The notes under the pieces are model-generated. The model was not told where the DNA came from. It saw only the letters and a program-made list of their open reading frames with translations, and did no database searches. From Oscillospiraceae bacterium (GTDB taxonomy: Bacteria > Bacillota > Clostridia > Oscillospirales > Acutalibacteraceae), in contig JAISJQ010000002.1 of NCBI GenBank assembly GCA_031261445.1, positions 1 to 64,000 of the forward strand: DNA of 64,000 bases, in the 5' to 3' direction. A program made the translations under genes and the position numbers. Every line of letters starts with the position of its first letter. The first letter of the stretch is position 1. Shown here one piece after another: positions 17,250 through 25,314 of this stretch.

Positions 17250-17983
17250 GCAGTGTAGTGACCATCAACGCGCGTGACGTGGAGTTTCAGGTACTCAACG
17301 AAAAAGTCGTGCAAAAAGCTGGGGAGAATCTGCGCCTAGAAAACGTGCTGGGGCAACGCTTCCTGGCCGCCGGGCGCGATAAGGGCAACATAGAAATTCA
17401 GGGCACGCCGGGCAACGCGCTGGGGGCGTACCTAAACGGCGCGAATTTGACCGTGCGCGGCAATGCGCAGGATGCCACGGGCGACACGATGAACGCGGGC
17501 ACGGTGGTGATCCACGGCTCGAGCGGCGACGCCACGGGCTACGCCATGCGCGGCGGCGAAATCTTCGTGAAAGGGCGCGTGGGGCACAGGGCGGGCATCC
17601 ACATGAAGGCCTACAAAGACAACGTGCCGCATCTGGTCATTGGCGGCCGCGCGGGCAGCTTTCTGGGCGAATACCAAGCGGGTGGCGTGATTGTGCTACT
17701 GGGTCTGGGGAACGAGGACGTGTTCCCCGTGGGGTATTACTGCGGCACGGGGATGCACGGCGGCAAGATTTTCATTCGCACGGCACAGCCCCCCGTGGGC
17801 TTGCCGCCCCATGTGCGCTTTCGCGCCGCCGATGCCGCCGACAGCGCCCTCATCCGCCCCCTAGTGAGCCGCTGGTGCGCCCTGTTCTCTGTCCCCGAAG
17901 AGACGGTCTATACCCAACCGTTTCAGGTGCTCGAACCCGATACCGAGGGCGCAGACGCACAGCACTACATTGCAAACAATTAA
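17246..17983 (+). CDS. Glutamate synthase GXGXG subunit (archaeal-type GltB3)
   Basis: The 245-residue protein is the right-handed beta-helix domain that, in single-chain GltB, forms the C-terminal structural part. The regular G-rich coils include GTPGNALGAYLNGAN, GDATGYAMRGGEIFVKG, GHRAGIHM and IGGRAGSFLGEYQAGG. It has no catalytic residues of its own and likely holds the synthase complex together. The start overlaps the previous stop (ATGA), and this is the last gene of the operon. The final residues YIANN and the TAA stop are encoded by a repeat arm, so the original C-terminus may have been changed. Confidence 0.92.
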   Translation: MSSVVTINARDVEFQVLNEKVVQKAGENLRLENVLGQRFLAAGRDKGNIEIQGTPGNALGAYLNGANLTVRGNAQDATGDTMNAGTVVIHGSSGDATGYAMRGGEIFVKGRVGHRAGIHMKAYKDNVPHLVIGGRAGSFLGEYQAGGVIVLLGLGNEDVFPVGYYCGTGMHGGKIFIRTAQPPVGLPPHVRFRAADAADSALIRPLVSRWCALFSVPEETVYTQPFQVLEPDTEGADAQHYIANN

Positions 17984-18178
17984 CAATTAACAAAGAACAA
18001 TGAACAATTGTCGTGGGGCGACAGTTGCCGCCCGCCAACGGGCGACCACAAGGGTCGCCCCTACGGTAGAATGCGCCCACGCGTGGCATACTAGCTGTGC
18101 GCACGGTTTCTGTAGGGGCGGCAACCTGCCGCCCGCCGACCACACAAACAATCGTTCATTGTCAATTGTTCATTGCAA
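17969..18178 (+). repeat. Composite element: AATTGTTCATTG arms around GTAGGGGCG palindromes
   Basis: The left arm (17969-18010) overlaps the end of the GXGXG gene and the right arm (18149-18178) is its rough inverse; both outer ends read ATTGCAA. Between them are palindromes at 18013-18035, 18038-18064 (CGGGCGACC...CGCCCCTAC) and 18112-18135. No gene lies in this 209-base gap. Confidence 0.65.
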
Positions 18179-18192
18179 AAGCTTGGGGTTCT

Positions 18193-19125
18193 ATGCAGTA
18201 TTTCGATTTCAGCAATATGCGCACGGGCAAAGACACATTACCGTCCCAGACGGACAGTGTTTTTGTGCTTTGCCAGAGCGGCGACGTGCCCGCGTTGCGC
18301 GGACAGTTCGGTTGGGACGAGAGCACGGTGCTGGAATGCACGGATCTGGACGAGGCGGTGCGCTACGCCGCGTTTGAGGGCTACGACTTTGTGTCCGCAG
18401 TGCTCCTGCGCGAGGACGGCTTCACGCCAGAGGAAATCAATGTCTACGCCGCGCCGCAGTACTTTGTATTGGTGCTCCCCGACAAGCACAGTCCGGCGGC
18501 CGACCGCTTGGGCAATTCCCTCGCTGCGTTTGCGGCGGGACACCTGACGGGCGGCAAAGAAATGTTGGCGCGGCTGTACTACATGTTTTGGCAGGGCTTG
18601 CTCGCCCAGTATTCCGATGTGCTTGAACGCTTGGAAGAGGCCATGGAGGCGCTCTCCACGCAGATTTTGGCGGACGAAAAATCCGATCCCTACGCGCACA
18701 TTGACCGTATGCGCCGCAAGAGCTACCGCGCCAAAAAATATTTGCGTGCGCTGGTGTATATCGGCGCACAGATGCTGACGGACGAAAACGAACTACTCGA
18801 TGCCAAACATGGGCGGCTTTTTTCCGGCATCGAGATCCGTATGCGCCGGCTCTACGGCTTTGCGGATAACCTCTATGCGCTCAGCAGCGAACTACTGGGC
18901 GCGGCGGAGTCGCGCGTGGCCATGCGCACGAACGAGACCATGAACAAGCTCACGCTCATCACGCTGTTTTTCGCGCCGCTCACCGTCATCACGGGCATCT
19001 ACGGCATGAATTTTAAGTATATGCCAGAACTCAACTGGCGCTTTGGTTACCCCGTGTCCATCGGCGTGCTGGCGCTGGTGTGTGTACTGTTGTATTTCAT
19101 TGCCAAAAAGAAAAAATGGATGTAG
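18193..19125 (+). CDS. corA: CorA-family divalent cation transporter
   Basis: The 310-residue protein has a cytoplasmic N-terminal alpha/beta domain, a long helical stalk (about residues 130-245) and two C-terminal membrane segments. The signature YGMNF at the end of the first segment identifies the CorA Mg2+/Co2+ channel family; the basic tail KKKKWM follows the second. ATG at 18193 is chosen because residues before it would be repeat-encoded; no strong ribosome-binding site is visible. It is a single-gene unit between two repeat elements. Substrate (Mg, Co, Ni or Zn) is not decided by sequence. Confidence 0.85.
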   Translation: MQYFDFSNMRTGKDTLPSQTDSVFVLCQSGDVPALRGQFGWDESTVLECTDLDEAVRYAAFEGYDFVSAVLLREDGFTPEEINVYAAPQYFVLVLPDKHSPAADRLGNSLAAFAAGHLTGGKEMLARLYYMFWQGLLAQYSDVLERLEEAMEALSTQILADEKSDPYAHIDRMRRKSYRAKKYLRALVYIGAQMLTDENELLDAKHGRLFSGIEIRMRRLYGFADNLYALSSELLGAAESRVAMRTNETMNKLTLITLFFAPLTVITGIYGMNFKYMPELNWRFGYPVSIGVLALVCVLLYFIAKKKKWM

Positions 19126-19207
19126 TTAGCAGAGGGCAGATGTCAGAGGACAGAGAGCAGAAGTGCGCCTGTAATTCTGTCCTCTCCCCTCTGACTTCTG
19201 TCTTCTG
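19125..19207 (+). repeat. Inverted-repeat element with GTCAGAGGACAGAGAGCAG arms
   Basis: The left arm 19125-19163 begins at the last base of the corA stop codon; the right arm 19177-19207 (CTGTCCTCTCCCCTCTGACT...) is its near complement, around a 13-base core. This is a further arm sequence with the same architecture as the others. Confidence 0.6.
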
Positions 19208-19283
19208 AATCCACAAAATTCCATTTTGTGCAAATATTCACAGCCCCGTTACAAGTTTTTTACAGGAAAAGCACGCAAAAAGC

Positions 19284-19312
19284 TTTTCATTTGGCGCGAA
19301 ATGTGCTATACT
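19284..19312 (+). promoter_or_regulatory. Sigma-A-like promoter of the ABC exporter pair
   Basis: TTTTCA (19284-19289) and TATACT (19307-19312) have a 17-base spacer, 42 bases before the start codon. Confidence 0.5.
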
Positions 19313-19354
19313 AGCAAAATCAATAAGCATCACCGTAAAGCTAGGAGCGAATAT

Positions 19355-20185
19355 ATGTCAAACATCATCACCGTTCAGGACTTACACAAGTCCTACGGCA
19401 ACAAAGAAGTGCTCAAAGGCGTGAGTTTTGCGCTGGAAGACGGGCAGATCATCGGCCTGCTGGGGCCCAACGGTTGCGGCAAGACCTCCATGCTCAAAAT
19501 CCTCACGGGTCTCATCCATGACTATCAGGGCTCTGTCCTGATTGACGGTCACCCCATCGGCGTAGACAGCAAGCAACTGGTCGCCTATCTGCCAGAGCGT
19601 AGCTATTTGGCCAGCTGGATGCGTGCGAAGGATGCCATCGAAACCATCGCGGCACTGTTTTTGGACTTCAACCGCGCAAAGGCTTTCGCCATGCTCAAAG
19701 ACTTTGACCTCTCCGCTGACCAAAAAGTCAAGGACATGAGCAAGGGTATGCAAGAAAAGCTCCTGCTCGCGCTGACCATGTGCCGCGAGGCGCGGCTATA
19801 CATCATGGACGAGCCTCTGGGCGGTGTCGATCCGGCGGCACGCTTGCAGATTAAGCAGACCATCCTGAGCAACCGACCCAAAGGCTCGGCCATGCTCATC
19901 TCCACCCACCAAATCCACGACCTTGAGGATGTCTTTGACCACGCGCTGATGATCCGCGAGGGCGTGGTGATTGCCGATGAGCCCGTCTGGAGCATCACCG
20001 CTGGCGGGCGGACGCTGGAGCAGTTCTACTGCGAAAAACACGGCATCCCCATGTTCGCCCCCACGCAGGGGCATCCCACGCCGCCGCCGGGCGCACCGGT
20101 GGGGAATCTGGCGGCACAACTGGACGCGCTACGCCAAAGCGACCCCGAGGCCTACGCGCGACTAATTCAATCACAACAACAATAA
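19355..20185 (+). CDS. ABC transporter ATP-binding protein
   Basis: The 276-residue ATPase has Walker A GPNGCGKT (37-44), an unusual signature MSKGMQEKLLLAL in place of LSGGQ, Walker B LYIMDEPLGGVDP, and the H-loop ISTHQIHDLED. It resembles the YtrB/YhcH-like ATPases of antibiotic-responsive exporters. About 40 residues after the ATPase domain are proline-rich and variable. CTAGGAG precedes ATG 19355. The permease gene follows at once, and together they should form a two-component exporter. No GntR-type regulator is next to it, so the signal is unknown. Confidence 0.9.
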   Translation: MSNIITVQDLHKSYGNKEVLKGVSFALEDGQIIGLLGPNGCGKTSMLKILTGLIHDYQGSVLIDGHPIGVDSKQLVAYLPERSYLASWMRAKDAIETIAALFLDFNRAKAFAMLKDFDLSADQKVKDMSKGMQEKLLLALTMCREARLYIMDEPLGGVDPAARLQIKQTILSNRPKGSAMLISTHQIHDLEDVFDHALMIREGVVIADEPVWSITAGGRTLEQFYCEKHGIPMFAPTQGHPTPPPGAPVGNLAAQLDALRQSDPEAYARLIQSQQQ

Positions 20186-20200
20186 AGGAGGGCGGACAAC

Positions 20201-21064
20201 ATGTTTCGACTGATTAAAAATGAGATCAAATCCACCGCCCACAGCATGACGGGCATCTATCTGGCCACGGGCATCGCCATCGCGGTCATGGCACTGACCA
20301 TTCAAGGAATGCACTTCCACATCCTGCCCAACTGGGTGGCGGCGCTGGGGCTGATCATCTCCATGGTGGCGGGGCTACTGCTGTTCCTGCTGACGATGAT
20401 TGTGGTGCTGGTGAACTTCTCCAAAAGTCTCTACGGCGCGGAGGGCTACCTGAGCTTTGCCCTGCCGGTGAGCGGCGGACGGCTGTTGGGCACAAAAACC
20501 ATCGTCTCGGTCATCTGGATGTTCTCTTCGTACATCTTGAGCTTGCTGATTGAAATTGGCATCATGGTCTACACCACGCAAACGCTGGCGACGGGTGAGG
20601 TCATGGACTTAATCAAGCAAATCCTGCCCATGTTTGTGAACATGCCCAACCCCAGCGTGCTGATTCTGGCGGGTGTGTTTATGGGCTTGTCGTTCTTCCT
20701 GACGCTGTTCATGATTGTGGCGGACGTCTTCTTTGCCACCACGGCGGCCAACACGCGCCCCTTCCAAAAGAACGCCAGACTCTGGACGATTCTGCTCTCG
20801 GCGGCGGTGTTGATTCCCACCATGTGGATCAGCACGCGCCTGACCAACGACGTGCCGCTGACGTTCATGCTTACGGCCAAACAAGTGGGCTTCATCCCCG
20901 AAGCCATGAGCGTCCCCAACCAGCTGTCGACCTATCTACCGCAAGGGCCGGGCGACTGGGGCATCAAGTTCGGCGTGGTCGGCATCCTGTTTGAGCTTCC
21001 CCTCTCGGCGTTGCTTCTGTACTTCACGTCCTATATGATGAATCACAAGACGAACGTGAAATAA
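20201..21064 (+). CDS. ABC transporter permease partner
   Basis: The 287-residue protein has six likely membrane segments (about 18-36, 45-75, 95-120, 142-170, 188-210, 245-275) and no soluble domain, as expected for an ABC-2-like permease working with the ATPase 15 bases upstream. AAAGGAGGG precedes the ATG. No closer family can be named from the sequence. Substrate unknown. Confidence 0.8.
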   Translation: MFRLIKNEIKSTAHSMTGIYLATGIAIAVMALTIQGMHFHILPNWVAALGLIISMVAGLLLFLLTMIVVLVNFSKSLYGAEGYLSFALPVSGGRLLGTKTIVSVIWMFSSYILSLLIEIGIMVYTTQTLATGEVMDLIKQILPMFVNMPNPSVLILAGVFMGLSFFLTLFMIVADVFFATTAANTRPFQKNARLWTILLSAAVLIPTMWISTRLTNDVPLTFMLTAKQVGFIPEAMSVPNQLSTYLPQGPGDWGIKFGVVGILFELPLSALLLYFTSYMMNHKTNVK

Positions 21065-21080
21065 ACGGAACGTTTGGTAC

Positions 21081-21118
21081 GCAGAACCCCGCGCACGACC
21101 AAACGCGCGGGGTTCTGC
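21081..21118 (+). terminator. Perfect 14-bp hairpin after the ABC permease
   Basis: GCAGAACCCCGCGC (21081-21094) and GCGCGGGGTTCTGC (21105-21118) are exact complements with a 10-base loop. There is no T run after it, so it may stabilise the mRNA end or pause RNA polymerase rather than terminate. Confidence 0.5.
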
Positions 21119-21143
21119 CACCTAGCAAAGGAGAAAAAACGCA

Positions 21144-21869
21144 GTGCGTAAAAAGAACATAGACAAACGCATCCACAAGAAATCCCCCTTGCGCACGCTG
21201 GGGATTTTTGTGTTGGTGTGCTTTCTGTTGGGCGTGGCGGGTGTGCTGGGCATTGTGGGCATCAACGTGTGGGTGGTGGGCAGCGCCAAACCGCACATCA
21301 TCACGGTGGCGCAAGCGGGGCAAAACGGCGACTACGACTGCATCTTGGTGCTCGGTGCGCAAATCACCAGCCCCACCACCCTCTCGCACATGCTCGAAGA
21401 CCGCGTGCTCTTTGGCATCGATGCCCTAAACGCCGGGGCTGCGCCCGTGCTCCTGCTCTCGGGTGACCACGGTCAAGAAGAGCACGACGAGGTCAACGCC
21501 ATGAAGGGCTACTGCATCGACAAGGGCGTTGATCCCGCCGTCATTTTCCTCGATCATGCGGGCTTTTCTACTTATGAATCTATGGCGCGGGCGCGGGATG
21601 TTTTCGGCGCACAGCGCATATTAATCGTTACGCAGAACTACCACATCTACCGCGCGGTGTATGTGGCGCGGGCACTGGGGCTGGATGCCGACGGCGTGGC
21701 CAGCGATCCACGGCAGTATGGCACAATCGTCCCCAACACCATGCGCGAATGGCTGGCGCGTGTGAAGGATTTGGGCTTCAGCATCCTAAAGCCGCCGCCC
21801 ACCTTTTTGGGCGACCCCATCAGCCTGCAGGGCGACGCGACCGTGAGCGATGACCGCGTTTACGAATAG
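21144..21869 (+). CDS. SanA/YdcF-type (DUF218) membrane protein
   Basis: The 241-residue protein has a basic N-terminus, one membrane segment (about 20-45) and a DUF218 domain: YDCILVLGAQ, then LLLSGDHG, GFSTYESMARARDVF and ILIVTQNYHIYRAVYVARALG. Family members act in the cell envelope; SanA is linked to vancomycin resistance and ElyC to envelope precursors. The exact reaction is not known. The GTG start has AAAGGAG upstream. It forms a short run with mntP (15-base gap) and the next gene. Confidence 0.8.
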   Translation: MRKKNIDKRIHKKSPLRTLGIFVLVCFLLGVAGVLGIVGINVWVVGSAKPHIITVAQAGQNGDYDCILVLGAQITSPTTLSHMLEDRVLFGIDALNAGAAPVLLLSGDHGQEEHDEVNAMKGYCIDKGVDPAVIFLDHAGFSTYESMARARDVFGAQRILIVTQNYHIYRAVYVARALGLDADGVASDPRQYGTIVPNTMREWLARVKDLGFSILKPPPTFLGDPISLQGDATVSDDRVYE

Positions 21870-21884
21870 TCCTTTGGGAGCGTT

Positions 21885-22481
21885 ATGAACTTTTTTGAGA
21901 CCTTTTTGATTGCCGTGGCCTTGAGCATGGATGCCTTCGCGGTGTCCGTGTGCAAGGGGCTCACTTGGCGCAAATGGACACTGGGCAAAGCGCTGACGGT
22001 GGGGCTCTGGTTCGGTCTGTTTCAGGCGGCGATGCCCACCATCGGCTACTTTGCCGGGACGCTCTTTGCGGAGAAAATCACCGCAATTGACCACTGGGTA
22101 GCGTTCGTTTTGTTGGCCGTCATCGGCGGCAAAATGCTCTGGGAAGGCATTCGCCACGATGACAGCGATGCCGACACAACCGAAACGCCGCTGGGCGTGC
22201 GGGTCATGTTGCCCTTGGCGATTGCCACGAGCATTGACGCGCTGGCCACGGGCGTGGTCTTCAGCATGAACGGGGTACAAATCGCCTCGGCGGCGGCACT
22301 CATCGGCGTTACGACGCTGCTACTCTCGGCCATCGGCACCAAAATCGGGCACGCCGTCAGCGGCAAAATCCAGCAGTTCGCAGAGATGCTCGGCGGAGCC
22401 ATCTTGATCATTCTGGGGCTGAAAATCCTGCTGGAGCATGTGGGCTTGCTGGACAAAATCGCGGAGTTTATTACGAAATAG
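21885..22481 (+). CDS. mntP: Manganese efflux pump MntP
   Basis: The 198-residue protein has six membrane helices. The family hallmarks are present: the N-terminal AVALSMDAFAVSVCKG with its conserved aspartate, and the second half repeat ATSIDALATGVVF, where the two aspartates are needed for Mn2+ export in E. coli MntP. GGGAGCG precedes ATG 21885. No yybP-ykoY manganese riboswitch fits in the short upstream gap; regulation would have to come from the upstream promoter. Confidence 0.92.
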   Translation: MNFFETFLIAVALSMDAFAVSVCKGLTWRKWTLGKALTVGLWFGLFQAAMPTIGYFAGTLFAEKITAIDHWVAFVLLAVIGGKMLWEGIRHDDSDADTTETPLGVRVMLPLAIATSIDALATGVVFSMNGVQIASAAALIGVTTLLLSAIGTKIGHAVSGKIQQFAEMLGGAILIILGLKILLEHVGLLDKIAEFITK

Positions 22482-22493
22482 GAGACAAAAATC

Positions 22494-23087
22494 TTGATAG
22501 ATTATTACAAAGAGCACTGGTATTTTCTGCTGATTTTGCTGGCACTGGCCGCGCTAACCGTTTTTGTGTGGATCAAGGCCCTAGAGCGGCGCACCGTGCG
22601 CAAACGCAAGCGCGACGCAGAAATCGCCCTGCTGGACACGCAAAAAGCGGCGCTGGCGGCCTACGAGGCGTGGGTTGTGGATCGCAACGTGCCCATCACG
22701 GACGCGCAGTTGGTCATCGGGCGGGCGCTGTCTGTGCAAAAGCTCTTGCAACACGAGCCTGACCAAGAGGTCGCTTTTGCCCAGCTCTCGGCGGATACAC
22801 GGCAGGCCTACGCGCTGTTCTATGCGCTGTTGGACACGCCGGGCAAGCTCTCGCACTTCTTCCGCCAATATGGCGCACCGCTGACCACCGCCGCGCGGGA
22901 CGCGGTGCTGCGCTTTGTTCCGCCGCCCGCGGCGCAGATTTTTGTGCAGATGTTCGACGCGTTCGACCCGGACAACGAGACCGCCTCGCTGATTCCCACG
23001 CAAGTGACCGAATGGGACGCGGCCTTCGCCAACGCGCTGGATTTGGACAGAACTTTACACGCCGCAGCTATGAGGGGTGAGGAATGA
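22494..23087 (+). CDS. Membrane-anchored protein of unknown function
   Basis: The 197-residue protein has one N-terminal membrane segment (about 10-27), a very basic stretch (RRTVRKRKRD) and a helical soluble part. I recognise no family. The start is TTG at 22494, 9 bases after AGGAG. It follows mntP after 12 bases and is likely co-transcribed. The last residues (AMRGEE) and the stop codon are encoded by a repeat arm, suggesting the original C-terminus was altered or replaced. Confidence 0.65.
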   Translation: MIDYYKEHWYFLLILLALAALTVFVWIKALERRTVRKRKRDAEIALLDTQKAALAAYEAWVVDRNVPITDAQLVIGRALSVQKLLQHEPDQEVAFAQLSADTRQAYALFYALLDTPGKLSHFFRQYGAPLTTAARDAVLRFVPPPAAQIFVQMFDAFDPDNETASLIPTQVTEWDAAFANALDLDRTLHAAAMRGEE

Positions 23088-23176
23088 GGATACAGGTGTG
23101 AGGCTCTTGTGGTAGGCATTTCGGGGATGCGCAGTACGTTTCGCAGCTATCCTCCCGCCTGTATCCTCATACCTCA
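23071..23176 (+). repeat. Inverted-repeat element with GAGGATACAGG arms ending two convergent genes
   Basis: The left arm (23071-23103) and right arm (23151-23176) are complementary around a 47-base core. Reading from the left, the arm contains the stop codon of the preceding gene (23085-23087); reading from the right, it contains the coaE stop (23167-23169). Confidence 0.65.
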
Positions 23177-23739
23177 CAAAGCATTGCCTCCACCTGGGGC
23201 GCGAGGGGGTTCGCTTTGTCGTTGATGATGACAAACTGGGCACGCGCGGCATAGTACGCGTCCGCACGCTGGGCATTCATGCGCAGGCGGGCATCCGCAT
23301 CGGACAGACCATCGCGGCGCAGAATGCGCGCACGCCGCTCGTCCTCTGGCGCAAGGACGGCGACAATCGCGTCGCAAGCCGCCGCTAGCGGGCTTTCTAA
23401 CAGTGCCGCCCCCTCAATGAACGCCAATTGCTTGCCGCACACGCGCAGTTTTTCCTGCATGAGGGCGAAAATTGCTGGGTGCATGAGGGTGTTTAGTTTT
23501 TTTGTGTTCTCTGTCGAGGCGAACGCCCGCTCTGCCAGTGCGCGGCGGTTGAGTGTGTCGCCCGCCAGAATCTCCGCCCCGAACGCGGCCGCCAGTTCGC
23601 CCAGCAACGGCGCACCGGGCACGACCACTTCCCGCGCCAGCGCGTCGCCGTCCAGCACAAAAAATCCTCGCGCACGCAACAGTGCGCACACGGTGGATTT
23701 GCCCGCTCCAGTAGGGCCAGTGATGCCGATAAGCCGCAT
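23167..23739 (-). CDS. coaE: Dephospho-CoA kinase
   Basis: The 190-residue P-loop kinase phosphorylates the 3'-OH of dephospho-CoA in the last step of CoA synthesis. GITGPTGAGKST (P-loop 8-16), DGDALAREVV, HPAIFALM and FIEGAALLES are the family motifs. The start is chosen at the P-loop methionine: its ATG shares one base with the murE stop codon (TAATG), so it is translationally coupled. The C-terminus MLCEV* is partly encoded by a repeat arm and the protein is a little short compared with the usual 195-205. Confidence 0.93.
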   Translation of the reverse strand: MRLIGITGPTGAGKSTVCALLRARGFFVLDGDALAREVVVPGAPLLGELAAAFGAEILAGDTLNRRALAERAFASTENTKKLNTLMHPAIFALMQEKLRVCGKQLAFIEGAALLESPLAAACDAIVAVLAPEDERRARILRRDGLSDADARLRMNAQRADAYYAARAQFVIINDKANPLAPQVEAMLCEV

Positions 23740-25190
23740 TATTTCTCCATTATTTCCTGCACAATTTCCGCTTCGCTGAACGGCTCGTCCACGCCGCGTA
23801 TGCGCTGGGTTGTCTCGTGCCCTTTGCCGCAGAGCAAAATGATGTCCCCCGCGTGCGCGTTCTGGAGCGCCCAACGGATGGCTTCGCGGCGGTCGGGATA
23901 AGCAACAAACGGACAGTCGCGCACAAACGCGGCGCGGATTTCATCGATGATCGCTTGCGGGTCTTCAAAATCGGGGTTGTCGGCGGTGAGCACGCAAAAA
24001 TCCGCCAGCGCCGATGCCACTTTCCCCAGTCCCGCACGCCGCTGTTGGTCGCGTCCCCCCACGCTACCAAACAGGCAGACGATGCGCCGCGCGGGGTCGT
24101 AGGCTCGCACCGAGCGCAGGATGCTCTCAAGGCTCAGCGCGTTGTGGGCGTAGTCCAAGAGCACCGTAATGTCGGGGCGGGCGGGGAGAATCTGCGCTCG
24201 GCCGGGCACAACCGCCGCCGCCAAGCCCTGTTTTGTTGCCTCGCGCGGTATCCCCAACGCCTGCGCCGCCGCCACCACCGCCAGAGCGTTATAGGCGCTA
24301 AAGTCGCCCGGTTGGGGCAAGCGCAAGGTGTCGTTGCCCTGCGCACTGTGCACGTCAAAGGCGATACCCAAGGCGGTGGCACTCTGCCATTTTTGGATGT
24401 TGCCGCCACGAATGTCGGCGCTTTTGTCCTGCAAGGCGTAGGTGATGCGCTCGCCTGCGGTTTGGAACATGTCGGCGGCGCAGGGGTCGTCTGTGTTGAT
24501 GATACTCACGCGGCTCTGCGCAAACAGGCGTGCCTTCCAGCCGATGTACTCCGCCATGTCCTCGTGCCCGCCCTGCCCGATGTGGTCGGGCGACACGTTG
24601 GTGAAGATGCCCACGTCAAAGCGCAGACCGTCCGTGCGGTGTTGCTTTAGGCCAAGGCTGGACACCTCCATGACGCACACCGTCACATCCGCCGTGCGCA
24701 TCGCGCGAAAAATGCGGTGTAGTTCGTAGGATTCCGGCGTGGTGTTGACCGTTTTTTCCCGCACGCCCGCGTACTCCACGCCTGCCGTGCCGATGATGCC
24801 CACCGTGTGCCCGGCGGCTTCGAGCACTGAGCGCAGCAGGTAGGTGATGGTGGTCTTGCCCTTCGTGCCCGTAACGCCAATGAGCGTCATCTCGCTGGCG
24901 GGATAGGCAAAAAACGCCGCCGACAGCCGCGCCAGCGCGAGGCGTGGGTTGTCCGTAGGCAAAACAAGCGCGTTGTCCGGGAGCGACAAACTGCGCTGCG
25001 CGACGAAGACACGAGCCCCGTTGTCATACGCCTTTTGCGCCCAGTCGTGCCCGTCCACGCTCTCGCCGGGCACGCAGACGAACAGCGCTCCCGGACGCAC
25101 GCGGCGCGAATCGTAGGCAATATCGGTGATTTCGATCTCTGGCAGTCCGGTCGTGATACCAAGGACAGTGGCAAGCGCACGCAAACGCAT
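23739..25190 (-). CDS. murE: UDP-N-acetylmuramoyl-tripeptide synthetase (MurE)
   Basis: The 483-residue ligase adds the third amino acid to UDP-MurNAc-L-Ala-D-Glu. ATP binding GVTGTKGKTTITYLL, substrate loop NTTPESYEL, VMEVSSLGLKQHR and the central-domain HNALSLESIL are present. The amino-acid-selecting motif, DNPR in meso-diaminopimelate enzymes, reads DNPDFEDP. Loss of the arginine that holds the side-chain carboxylate suggests lysine or another residue rather than DAP, but this is inference. The ATG at 25190 has GGAGGGG upstream and is better than an earlier in-frame ATG. It is coupled to coaE. Confidence 0.92.
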   Translation of the reverse strand: MRLRALATVLGITTGLPEIEITDIAYDSRRVRPGALFVCVPGESVDGHDWAQKAYDNGARVFVAQRSLSLPDNALVLPTDNPRLALARLSAAFFAYPASEMTLIGVTGTKGKTTITYLLRSVLEAAGHTVGIIGTAGVEYAGVREKTVNTTPESYELHRIFRAMRTADVTVCVMEVSSLGLKQHRTDGLRFDVGIFTNVSPDHIGQGGHEDMAEYIGWKARLFAQSRVSIINTDDPCAADMFQTAGERITYALQDKSADIRGGNIQKWQSATALGIAFDVHSAQGNDTLRLPQPGDFSAYNALAVVAAAQALGIPREATKQGLAAAVVPGRAQILPARPDITVLLDYAHNALSLESILRSVRAYDPARRIVCLFGSVGGRDQQRRAGLGKVASALADFCVLTADNPDFEDPQAIIDEIRAAFVRDCPFVAYPDRREAIRWALQNAHAGDIILLCGKGHETTQRIRGVDEPFSEAEIVQEIMEK

Positions 25191-25215
25191 CGGTTTCCCC
25201 TCCTCCAACGCGCAT

Positions 25216-25244
25216 AGTATAACACATTTTCTAAGCATTGACAA
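25216..25244 (-). promoter_or_regulatory. Sigma-A promoter of murE-coaE
   Basis: On the minus strand TTGTCA (complement of 25239-25244) and TATACT (complement of 25216-25221) are 17 bases apart. Its -35 overlaps a rightward TTGACA at 25238-25243. Confidence 0.75.
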
Positions 25245-25253
25245 CTTTTCAGT

Positions 25254-25282
25254 TTGACATATAGAAAAAAATATGCTATGAT
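25254..25282 (+). promoter_or_regulatory. Sigma-A promoter of the AIM24-family gene
   Basis: TTGACA (25254-25259) and TATGAT (25277-25282) are 17 bases apart. It is divergent from the murE promoter and only 10 bases from its -35 box. Confidence 0.8.
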
Positions 25283-25314
25283 ATTAGGCGAAATCACAAT
25301 CGGAGGAGTACAAC

